DNA of 64,000 bases from Flavobacterium agri (GTDB taxonomy: Bacteria > Bacteroidota > Bacteroidia > Flavobacteriales > Flavobacteriaceae): the NCBI RefSeq assembly GCF_013401995.1, contig NZ_JACBJI010000004.1, forward strand, positions 62,001 to 126,000. Reading direction: 5' to 3'. Under the pieces are notes generated by a model. That model was not told the origin of the DNA, did no database searches, and saw only the letters and a program-made list of their open reading frames with translations. The position numbers and the translations under genes were made by a program. How positions within the stretch are numbered: position 1 is the stretch's first letter; every line of letters starts with the position of its first letter. Shown here piece after piece: positions 54,529 to 61,842 of this stretch.

Positions 54529-55419
54529 ATGAAGCACACTTACGTAATTCTTAGCGACAATCGCGACGAAATCGCGGAAACAAAGGCCGTAGTGTCTGTG
54601 TTCCCGCAGATGTCGTTTGTAGGTAGCGCCCAGAATTACGAAGACGGTCTCGATCTTATCCTCGACAAAATGCCGCAGGTGGTCTTCCTCGAAATCCAAC
54701 CCGAAAAAGCGGACAGCAAGCTCGGTCTCAACCTAATCAGCGAGCTTTATCGTTATTTGAGCCATGTTCCCGAAATCATCGTCACCGCGAAAAACAGCGA
54801 TTTGGCTTATGAAGCCTTGCGTTACGAGGTGCTCGATTACTTGATTACACCTTTCCGTTCGCTCGATCTTCGCAAGACGTTGTTGCGTTTCGAGAAAGGG
54901 CGACTAAAGCCGCTGCACATTCCTACCATAGAGGAAGCGCCGATTTTGTTGCCGATAATCGAAGAGGTTGCAACAGAGGAAGAAGTTGCCACATTAACAG
55001 AAGAGCCCGAAGTACTTCCAATCCAGGAAATGCCTCAACCGGTCATGGTTCCGGCCGTCAAGGAAGAAAAGCCGCTTATCATTTGTGTAAAGTCGTACGG
55101 AGACTACCGTTTCATCGAGGCTAAGGACATCTGCTACCTGCAGGCCGACAACAATTCTACCGACATCCATTTGAACAACGGCGAAATGATCACGGCGTTC
55201 AAGACGCTGAAGCATTTCGAAAATGTATTGCAGCCGCCTTTCGTGCGCATACACAACAGTTACATCGTCAATATAGATTACGTTTCCAGGATCCATACCG
55301 GAAACGCCGTTTGCTACATTAAAAATTCTTCTATCAAGCTGCCGTTCTCCAAATCATACAAGGAAAACGTCGATTCTATCATCAGCAGCATCTCAAACGG
55401 CAATTATTTGGAGTTTTAA
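54529..55419 (+). CDS. LytTR-family regulator with a degenerate receiver domain
   Basis: A 296-residue protein. Residues 1-125 have the receiver fold, but the phosphoacceptor is Glu55 (VVFLEIQP) instead of Asp, and the conserved Lys is Thr107 (LITPF). Residues 130-180 form a Glu/Pro-rich linker, and residues 183-292 the LytTR DNA-binding domain (IICVKSYGDYRFIEAKDICYL, FVRIHNSYIVNIDYVSRI). The Asp-to-Glu change can mimic the phosphorylated state, so it may act without a kinase. Target genes unknown; it lies just upstream of the kinase region on the same strand, with 188 nt between. Confidence 0.85.
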   Translation: MKHTYVILSDNRDEIAETKAVVSVFPQMSFVGSAQNYEDGLDLILDKMPQVVFLEIQPEKADSKLGLNLISELYRYLSHVPEIIVTAKNSDLAYEALRYEVLDYLITPFRSLDLRKTLLRFEKGRLKPLHIPTIEEAPILLPIIEEVATEEEVATLTEEPEVLPIQEMPQPVMVPAVKEEKPLIICVKSYGDYRFIEAKDICYLQADNNSTDIHLNNGEMITAFKTLKHFENVLQPPFVRIHNSYIVNIDYVSRIHTGNAVCYIKNSSIKLPFSKSYKENVDSIISSISNGNYLEF

Positions 55420-55441
55420 AAGATTCCATCCACACTTCAAA

Positions 55442-55472
55442 ATGGTATCAACCACTCACAAACAGATACCAT
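55442..55472. repeat. Inverted repeat upstream of the small repeat protein gene
   Basis: ATGGTATC (55442-55449) and GATACCAT (55465-55472), perfect 8-nt arms with a 15-nt spacer. There is no T run, so a protein-binding site is more likely than a terminator. It is about 50 nt before the candidate promoter. Confidence 0.45.
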
Positions 55473-55500
55473 CTACCAAAGACACCAGTAAACATAGGGC

Positions 55501-55527
55501 TTGAGAGAGGCATCGTAAGTAGTTTTG
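55501..55527 (+). promoter_or_regulatory. Candidate promoter of the small repeat protein gene
   Basis: TTG (55501-55503), a 16-nt spacer and TAGTTTTG (55520-55527). The spacer is 1 nt short of the usual range, so this is a moderate call. The gene starts 80 nt later. Confidence 0.45.
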
Positions 55528-55607
55528 CTTCGTGGATTGATATGCACAATACATATGTCCACAGGAGAAACAAAAACAAAATACCACGAACATAAATGTC
55601 TCAAATT

Positions 55608-55871
55608 ATGAAAAAAGCTATTTTAACTTTCGGATTGTTTTCACTTGTATTGGTGTTGACGTCTTTTACAACACCTGAGAGTGTAACCTACACGGGTGAG
55701 CCTGATGACACAACGGTTGGAAGAGGTGATACAGGAGGTGTGAAGCTTCCTGGTGATGGGAAAAAGTTAGATTTTGAAACTGGCGGAGTAAAATTGCCGG
55801 GCGATGGGAAAAAGTTAGATTTTGAAACTGGCGGAGTAAAATTGCCGGGCGATGGAAAAAAACTAGATTAA
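55608..55871 (+). CDS. Small exported protein with 16-residue tandem repeats
   Basis: An 87-residue protein with a signal peptide (MKKAILTFGLFSLVLVLTSF). The mature part has an acidic start (EPDDTTVGRGDT), then GGVKLPGDGKKLDFET repeated at residues 43-58 and 59-74, and a third shortened copy (GGVKLPGDGKKLD) at 75-87. At DNA level copies 2 and 3 are nearly identical and copy 1 differs at synonymous positions, so the third copy may be recent. No cysteine, no enzyme motif. It is followed by a terminator-like hairpin and then by a sensor kinase gene. A ligand, precursor or accessory role for that kinase is speculation based on position. The ATG at 55596 is an alternative start. Confidence 0.6.
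   Translation: MKKAILTFGLFSLVLVLTSFTTPESVTYTGEPDDTTVGRGDTGGVKLPGDGKKLDFETGGVKLPGDGKKLDFETGGVKLPGDGKKLD
55734..55868 (+). repeat. Tandem 48-nt coding repeats
   Basis: Three units at 55734-55781, 55782-55829 and 55830-55868 (last one truncated by 9 nt). Units 2 and 3 are nearly identical over 39 nt; unit 1 has many third-position changes. Confidence 0.85.
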
Positions 55872-55893
55872 ACGTAAAAAAATTATATATTGT

Positions 55894-55925
55894 AAAGGGC
55901 TGTCAATTTTGATAGCCCTTTTTTT
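55894..55925 (+). terminator. Hairpin with T run directly before the kinase gene
   Basis: Stem GGGCTGTCAA / TTGATAGCCC (one G-T pair) with A and T runs; the T run ends at 55925 and the ATG of the kinase follows at once. The ribosome-binding region of the kinase mRNA therefore lies inside the hairpin. It may end the small gene's transcript and limit expression of the kinase. Confidence 0.8.
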
Positions 55926-57911
55926 ATGAAAAAAATTGTACTTTTTTTAAATATTCTAATTTTAGCTAGCTGTGATTTTTCGGATGATGAGAAGAATCAT
56001 CAAATAATAAATAACTCATTCAGTATTGCTGAAACCAAAAAACTTTCGCAATCCGAGTTGACCAAACTCCTTAATGAGATTACGTGGAGGGTGAACGAAT
56101 TGTCTGTGGACACAATAAAAAAAGATTATTATTACAGACTTGCAAATTTATACTGGAATAATGGAAATTATTCTTTTTATAAAAAATTTGTCTTAAAGGG
56201 AATAGTTGAATCTCAATCTGTAAATAGTGAATTTGGGTTAGCCCGAGGTTATAGAAAGATAGGAGAATATTATTGTAGGCCGCCTTTTATTGAACGAGAT
56301 AGTGCATATTATTTTTTAAAAAAATCCGCGAACATATATTTTGAAAAGAAGGATTATGCATCGTTGGCGAATGTAGATTTGATGTTGGGGAATAATTCTT
56401 TCTTTTCAGGCGATTTTACTGAGTCTGAAATGTATGCTCTAAAGGCTTTAGATTATTTTAAGAACACTTCGAAAAACGAAAAAATAGCCAGTTGTTATAC
56501 TCTGCTAGGAATATCTAATCTAGAAAGTAAAAACTTTTCACAAGCAGGTAAGTATTTAAAAGAAGCTAATGAACTTATCAGAAAAAAAACTAATAATAAT
56601 TGGGATAGGGCAGTAGCTTTAAACAACTTGGGTAAATGTTACTTGGAACAGTTTCAATTCGATTTGGCTAAAGATTGTTTTGTAAAAGGGTTGCACGAAC
56701 TACAAGGAGAGAAAGACCCACTTCCAATGGCATTGCTAATGGAAAATTTAGCTATTGTTGAATCTAAAATTAACATTCAAAATCCGGATATCCCAAATTG
56801 GTTTTTAAAAGCTATTATTCTTAAAGACTCTTTGAAATTCGAAGAAGTTAGATCAAGAATAAATTTTTCAAATTATTATCTACAAAAAGGAGATTCAACT
56901 ACAGCCAAGCTAAAGGCTGAAGAAGCTGCTAAAATTTCAGAGTTGAAAGGGTTAAAAGACCGGAAGTTGGCCGTGGAGCAGCTTTTGAAGGTTGAAAGGA
57001 AAGCCGGTCAAAATAGAGTACATCAATTCCTGTCCTTAGCTGAAGAACTAAATCATTCAGAATTAGTTCTAATGAGAAACATCCTAAAGATAAATAGAGA
57101 CTTTGACTCTTCGACTAGATTGAAGGATAAACAGTTATATTTAAGACAAAAAATAATTTTTGTATTGTGTTTAGTATTAACTATTGCAATAATACTAGGT
57201 CTCATCTGGTTTGTTTTGAATCGAAAAAGACAAATTAAATGGCTGCAGAAAGAACGACAGATGAGTAAGGAAATCTATCATTTAATGGAACAACAGTATA
57301 TTGATGCAGCTGCAAGAAATGATGAAAAGAAAAGAATAGCAGGAGACTTGCACGATAGTATAATCAACTCTTTGACTGTAATTAGATTAAATCTCAATTT
57401 GCTTGGGATAAAATGCAAAGAAGAAACAATGAAAGAGACATTTATTTATGTCAATCAAATTCAAGAAGTCGAAAAGCAAATCAGGGCTATTTCATATGAC
57501 ACATATTTTTCAACAAATGGCTTAGATTATGGTATTCAACAAATGCTGAAGGAAATTATTTCTCATAAAAAAGTTCTTGGATTTAAAGGGACTGTAAATT
57601 TAAACCTATCAGATAAAATACCGTGGGTTAGATTAAATATGAAAGAGCAATTTAATCTTTTTGCAATTTTGAGAGAAGGTCTTTTAAACGCTTTAAAACA
57701 CTCTTCCGCAAGCAGGCTAGAATTAAAAGGGTATTATAAATCCGACAGTCTTGAATTTGAAATTAATGATAATGGAGTGGGATTCAATACAAAAAGTCAA
57801 GGTTTAGGAATGGAGAATATGTTTAATAGGGCAAAAAAGCTCAATGCGATTTTGCAAATTAATTCAGAGATAAACGGAGGGACTATAATTCTTTTAAACT
57901 TGAAGCTATGA
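55926..57911 (+). CDS. TPR-lipoprotein sensor histidine kinase (first pair)
   Basis: A 661-residue sensor. The N-terminus is a lipoprotein signal (LASC, Cys16). Residues 30-400 carry helical TPR-like repeats, for example KIASCYTLLGISNLESKNFSQAGKYLKEA and RAVALNNLGKCYLEQFQFDLAK. One membrane helix lies at about 408-430. The dimerisation domain (HisKA_3 type) has His476 in RIAGDLHDSI, and the ATPase domain has LREGLLNALKHSSAS and NDNGVGFN. A periplasmic sensor with a cytoplasmic kinase is implied. The gene is AT-rich (the line at 56101-56160 has 16 G or C of 60). The response regulator gene overlaps its end by 4 nt. Confidence 0.88.
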   Translation: MKKIVLFLNILILASCDFSDDEKNHQIINNSFSIAETKKLSQSELTKLLNEITWRVNELSVDTIKKDYYYRLANLYWNNGNYSFYKKFVLKGIVESQSVNSEFGLARGYRKIGEYYCRPPFIERDSAYYFLKKSANIYFEKKDYASLANVDLMLGNNSFFSGDFTESEMYALKALDYFKNTSKNEKIASCYTLLGISNLESKNFSQAGKYLKEANELIRKKTNNNWDRAVALNNLGKCYLEQFQFDLAKDCFVKGLHELQGEKDPLPMALLMENLAIVESKINIQNPDIPNWFLKAIILKDSLKFEEVRSRINFSNYYLQKGDSTTAKLKAEEAAKISELKGLKDRKLAVEQLLKVERKAGQNRVHQFLSLAEELNHSELVLMRNILKINRDFDSSTRLKDKQLYLRQKIIFVLCLVLTIAIILGLIWFVLNRKRQIKWLQKERQMSKEIYHLMEQQYIDAAARNDEKKRIAGDLHDSIINSLTVIRLNLNLLGIKCKEETMKETFIYVNQIQEVEKQIRAISYDTYFSTNGLDYGIQQMLKEIISHKKVLGFKGTVNLNLSDKIPWVRLNMKEQFNLFAILREGLLNALKHSSASRLELKGYYKSDSLEFEINDNGVGFNTKSQGLGMENMFNRAKKLNAILQINSEINGGTIILLNLKL

Positions 57912-58570
57912 ATTCAATTGTTCGTATTCTTATTGTTGAGGATCATTTAGCGATGATTGAAGGATATAAAAGTATCCTTCAATTACTTATGCCGGAATAT
58001 AATTTTCACTACTCAATTGCGACAAGCTACAGTCAAATTGAATCTTTGATTGAGAAAAGCAGATTCGAATTTGATGTTGTTTTTCTAGATATTTCATTAA
58101 AGAAATCTGATGAAAAGATTGAGAATTCGGGAATTCAAGCTGGACAATTAATAAGGAATAAATATTCGGACATCAAAATTCTCATTTTAACTTCTCATGA
58201 TGAAAAACTCCTGATTTACCAATTGCTTCAAGAAATTAAACCAAACGGTTTCTTAGTTAAGAGTGACTTTGGGCCAATGGAATTGGTACTTGCACTAAAG
58301 CAATTACTGAAGTCAAGAAACTATTATAGTGAAAGGGTGGAACTTTGTGTAAAAGAGTTAAATAATGCAATACACTATTTAGATTCAATTAATCGTAAAA
58401 TTATATACTTGATTGATCGTGGGATTAAGTCTAAAAATCTTCCAAAATATTTGAATTTGTCTATGAGTGCAATTGATAAGCGGAAAGCATTAATAAAGGA
58501 AACTCTAGGAGTAATTAAAGGAACTGACGAAGATCTCATTAGGGCTGCAAAACTGAAGGGTTTAATATGA
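57908..58570 (+). CDS. Response regulator, receiver plus HTH (first pair)
   Basis: A 220-residue regulator. The acidic pair is Glu11-Asp12, the phosphoacceptor Asp61 (VVFLDISL) and the Lys in NGFLVKSD. The C-terminal segment (IYLIDRGIKSKNLPKYLNLSMSAIDKRKALIKETLG, read by parts) resembles a NarL-type HTH. It is the partner of the kinase encoded just before it: the start codon overlaps the kinase stop (ATGA). AT-rich like the kinase gene. Confidence 0.85.
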   Translation: MNSIVRILIVEDHLAMIEGYKSILQLLMPEYNFHYSIATSYSQIESLIEKSRFEFDVVFLDISLKKSDEKIENSGIQAGQLIRNKYSDIKILILTSHDEKLLIYQLLQEIKPNGFLVKSDFGPMELVLALKQLLKSRNYYSERVELCVKELNNAIHYLDSINRKIIYLIDRGIKSKNLPKYLNLSMSAIDKRKALIKETLGVIKGTDEDLIRAAKLKGLI

Positions 58571-58616
58571 CTATAATTTTTTACTAGTTTAGCATTTAAT
58601 TTTAAACAGCTAAAAC

Positions 58617-60689
58617 TTGAAGGTAAAAGGATATATTTTGTTTTTTACAGTTTTGGTATTCTCCCAATGTAGCAAGACGCCAATTGGCAAGGAATCTTCA
58701 AGTGCCAAAGATAGCCTTAAGACATACCTTTCCTATGCCAATTCAGATTCATTGCCACTAAATGAGCGATTAAAATTTAATAAAAAGGCATTGGCGATAG
58801 TTGAAACCGAAGATTTGGATTCTTTACGCTTTGCAGGTCTATTTAAAGTGGCGAATAGATTTTATAATGTTGGGGAACTTGGAGATTATAAGAGAGTATC
58901 ACAAAATATTCTTATTGCAGCTCAAAAAGTTGATGATACAATAAATGTTGCAAAGGCCTTACTTTATTTAGGAGATTATTACAAAAATTCAGTTCAATCT
59001 GACAGTGCCATTTATTATTATGATAAAGCCTCAAAATTTTATCGGCGACTTCAAAGTGCAGATGATCTTGCTAATATTAATCTAAAAAAGGCGGAAGTTT
59101 ATTGGAATGAAAACGATTATTCTTCTAGTGAATTTGCATCTTTAGAAGCATTAAAGTTCTTAAGACAATCTAAAGACAAGCAACAAGTTTTCGAGGCTTT
59201 GACGATGTTGGGTCTAGTTTCAAATGCCCGAAATGACTACGATAGGGCGATTGAATATTTGAATAAAGCATTGGAGGTTGTTTCTGAAAATAACTTGCAG
59301 TATAATGATCCAAGAGCAACAACCCTAAATAATATAGGAAATGTTTATCAAAATGCAAAACAAAATAGCCTTGCAATAGAGAATTTTGAGACAGCACTTG
59401 ATGACAGGTCATTGAAGAATAATAATCCCTCTCTATATGCAATTTTGCTTGATAATTTAGCGTACTCAAAATTTAAGTTAAACCCAGGAAGCCGTGAAAT
59501 AGTTCCATTATTTCAACAATCCATTTCAATAAAAGATAGCCTAAACTTTACTGCAGGAATTATATTTACAAAATGTAGATTATCCGAATATTATTTTGAA
59601 ATAGGAAAGAAAGAAGATGCGGTTGCTTTAGCAAAAGAAGCTTTGGCTCTCTCAGAAAAGAATGAGAATGCTACAACAAAACTTACTCCTCTCAAGCAAT
59701 TATCTGCATATGATTCTGAAAATTCACGCCTTTATTCTGCGGAATACATAAAGATTAATGATTCAGTTCAACAGGCGGAAAGAAGAATCCAAGACAAATT
59801 CGCCCGCATCCAATTCGAAACCGACGAAATCTCACTTCAAAAGGACAAACTCGAAGCAAAGAACCGCACGTTATTGTTGGTTTTCTTGGGCACTGTGATG
59901 ATTGGTCTGTTGTTGTTCGTAATCCGTACCCAACGCGCCAAAAACCGCGAGCTTTTGCTTAAACAAGCGCAACAAAAAGCGAACGAAGACATTTACAACC
60001 TGATGTTGGCCCAGCAGAACAAGATCGAGGAAGGCCGTATACGCGAAAAGAAACGCATTGCCCAGGAGTTGCACGACGGGGTGTTGAGCCGTTTGTTCGG
60101 GGCGCGTCTCAATTTGGATAGCTTGAACAAGATGGATGGTTCCGAGGCGACCGATAAGCGAAACAATTATTTGGTCGAGCTCAAGAACATCGAACAGGAC
60201 ATACGCGAAATCTCGCACGACCTGAACCGCGAGAAGTTCGTGCTGATCAACAACTTTGTGGCCATTTTGGCGAATTTGCTCGAGGAACAGGCGGCCAATT
60301 TCACGCCCGAGGTCGAGACCGAAATAGACGAGGATATCCCGTGGGAAAAAGTCGGCAACACGTTAAAGATCAATATCTACCGCATCGTCCAGGAAGCGCT
60401 GCAGAACGTGAACAAATATGCAAATGCCACCAAGATAAAAGTGTTGCTTGAGGCTCAGGGCAGCAATCTGCGTCTTGAGGTGTCAGATAACGGTCAGGGC
60501 TTCTCGGTGAGCAAGAAAAGCAAGGGGATAGGGCTTTCCAACATGGTCTCGCGTGCAGAAGAATGCGACGGTCAGTTAGAAATTAAGTCCAAAAGAGGAA
60601 AGGGAACGACAATTTCCATAACTTTCCCTACCGAAAACACCCCTACTGCCGATCAGCCCGTTGTGTCGGGTCAGCCGGTAATAGCCTAA
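58617..60689 (+). CDS. TPR-lipoprotein sensor histidine kinase (second pair), mosaic gene
   Basis: A 690-residue sensor beginning with TTG; the start is supported by the lipoprotein signal MKVKGYILFFTVLVFSQC (Cys18). Residues 30-390 hold TPR-like repeats (ATTLNNIGNVYQNAKQNSLAIENFE). One membrane helix is at about 419-438. The kinase has His486 in RIAQELHDGVLSRLFG and an ATPase motif IVQEALQNVNKYANAT, DNGQGFSV. The gene changes base composition sharply near 59780 (residue about 388): the 60 nt at 59461-59520 have 20 G or C, the 60 nt at 60061-60120 have 35. A coiled coil that precedes the membrane helix begins at the switch. Ends in a Pro/Thr/Val tail. Confidence 0.88.
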   Translation: MKVKGYILFFTVLVFSQCSKTPIGKESSSAKDSLKTYLSYANSDSLPLNERLKFNKKALAIVETEDLDSLRFAGLFKVANRFYNVGELGDYKRVSQNILIAAQKVDDTINVAKALLYLGDYYKNSVQSDSAIYYYDKASKFYRRLQSADDLANINLKKAEVYWNENDYSSSEFASLEALKFLRQSKDKQQVFEALTMLGLVSNARNDYDRAIEYLNKALEVVSENNLQYNDPRATTLNNIGNVYQNAKQNSLAIENFETALDDRSLKNNNPSLYAILLDNLAYSKFKLNPGSREIVPLFQQSISIKDSLNFTAGIIFTKCRLSEYYFEIGKKEDAVALAKEALALSEKNENATTKLTPLKQLSAYDSENSRLYSAEYIKINDSVQQAERRIQDKFARIQFETDEISLQKDKLEAKNRTLLLVFLGTVMIGLLLFVIRTQRAKNRELLLKQAQQKANEDIYNLMLAQQNKIEEGRIREKKRIAQELHDGVLSRLFGARLNLDSLNKMDGSEATDKRNNYLVELKNIEQDIREISHDLNREKFVLINNFVAILANLLEEQAANFTPEVETEIDEDIPWEKVGNTLKINIYRIVQEALQNVNKYANATKIKVLLEAQGSNLRLEVSDNGQGFSVSKKSKGIGLSNMVSRAEECDGQLEIKSKRGKGTTISITFPTENTPTADQPVVSGQPVIA

Positions 60690-60701
60690 CCAAATAACAC
60701 A

Positions 60702-61370
60702 ATGCCGCTAAAAGTCAACATCCTCATTGTAGACGACCATCCTTTTATCATCGAGGCTTACAAAAATGCCATAAAAGGCTACAACTCGGCCGACTACGAG
60801 TTCACGATCACCCAGGCCAACGATTGCAGATCGGGTTACGACAACATCACCTCGCCCCAGAACGGAGCATTCAACATCGCTTTTTTCGACATCAGCATGC
60901 CGCCTTACGAGGAGAAGAACATCCACTCGGGCGAAGACCTGGCCATGCTCATCAAAAAAGAGATGCCCGATTGCAAGATCATCCTGCTTACGATGCATAC
61001 CGAACTGCTCAAGATCAGCAACATCGTCAAGAACATCAACCCGAACGGCCTGATCATCAAGAACGACCTTACGTTCGACGAGCTCCTGACGGCCTTCGAC
61101 AAGATCCTGCACGAAGAAAACTACTACAGCCAAACCGTCGTCAAACTGATTTCACAAATCCAGTACGACAACATAGACGTCGACCAGTTCGACAAACAAA
61201 TCCTGTATCACCTGTCAAAAGGCACCAAGACCAAAGACATCCCGAGTTATGTGCCGCTGTCGTTGAGCGCGATCGAAAAACGCAAGCTCAACCTCAAGGA
61301 AACCTTCAACATCAAAGGCGGATCAGACATCGATCTCATACGCGAAGCCAAGAACAAAGGCCTGCTTTAG
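60702..61370 (+). CDS. Response regulator, receiver plus HTH (second pair)
   Basis: A 222-residue regulator like the one at 57908. The acidic pair is Asp11-Asp12, the phosphoacceptor Asp63 (AFFDISMPP) and the Lys in LIIKND. The C-terminal HTH region (LYHLSKGTKTKDIPSY, then LSLSAIEKRKLNLKETF) is close to the first regulator. In contrast to the first pair it has the usual GC-rich codons of this chromosome. Starts 12 nt after the kinase gene. Confidence 0.88.
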   Translation: MPLKVNILIVDDHPFIIEAYKNAIKGYNSADYEFTITQANDCRSGYDNITSPQNGAFNIAFFDISMPPYEEKNIHSGEDLAMLIKKEMPDCKIILLTMHTELLKISNIVKNINPNGLIIKNDLTFDELLTAFDKILHEENYYSQTVVKLISQIQYDNIDVDQFDKQILYHLSKGTKTKDIPSYVPLSLSAIEKRKLNLKETFNIKGGSDIDLIREAKNKGLL

Positions 61371-61387
61371 TGCAGTTCGTCGATTTT

Positions 61388-61431
61388 ACGGCTTCCCGTA
61401 CGCAAATGTGCGGGAAACCGTAATGGTTTAT
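61388..61431 (+). other. Stable hairpin after the second response regulator
   Basis: ACGG-C-TTCCCGTAC pairs with GTGCGGGAA-A-CCGT (one mismatch, one G-T pair) around a GCAAAT loop. No T run follows, so it is not a classic terminator; it could protect the 3' end of the mRNA or belong to a small RNA. The intergenic stretch 61371-61842 also holds the shared motif at 61503, a terminator at 61541 and a palindrome at 61730; nothing else was recognised. Confidence 0.6.
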
Positions 61432-61502
61432 CCGAATGCCCTGTTTATCTTCGCCTCGGTAATGCTAAGTTAATTACGCCTTAAGGCAAACCGCACTGTC
61501 AG

Positions 61503-61525
61503 TCTACCATAGCTTAACCTACTAA
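61503..61525 (-). repeat. 23-nt motif shared with 24523-24546
   Basis: Read on the minus strand: TTAGTAGGTTAAG followed by CTATGGTAGA. Identical to the copy at 24523 except C in place of TT. It lies in the loop of a small hairpin (GTCAGT/ACTGAC). Confidence 0.6.
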
Positions 61526-61540
61526 AGAAACTGACGATTT

Positions 61541-61579
61541 AAAAAAAGCGATACATTAGGGAGTATCGCTTTTTTGTTT
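61541..61579 (+). terminator. Terminator in the 61.4-61.8 kb intergenic region
   Basis: Stem GCGATAC / GTATCGC extended by A and T runs, 8-nt loop, then TTTTTTGTTTT. It is about 170 nt after the response regulator stop, so a long 3' UTR or a small RNA ends here. Confidence 0.8.
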
Positions 61580-61729
61580 TTACTACACACCCTAATCAAA
61601 GCGAATAGTCTTCATATATAAATTCCCGTATAGTCAAGTGATTTTCCCGATTGGGATACTAACGTATTGCGGGTTTGCGTTAATTAGTGACCGGAATAAC
61701 CACAATTCCAGTTTTTCAAAATAAATTTT

Positions 61730-61743
61730 GGTTGGGCCCAACC
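61730..61743. other. Perfect 14-nt palindrome
   Basis: GGTTGGGCCCAACC, about 100 nt before the lipoprotein gene. It could be a binding site for a dimeric regulator; there is no further support. Confidence 0.35.
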
Positions 61744-61842
61744 TTCGACCCTTGTTTGCGACTCTTTGACAAGTACGGTTCCGTATCTGTTGAAGGGATT
61801 GATCTCTAGTATCGAGTATTAACCAAACTAAAACCAATATTT

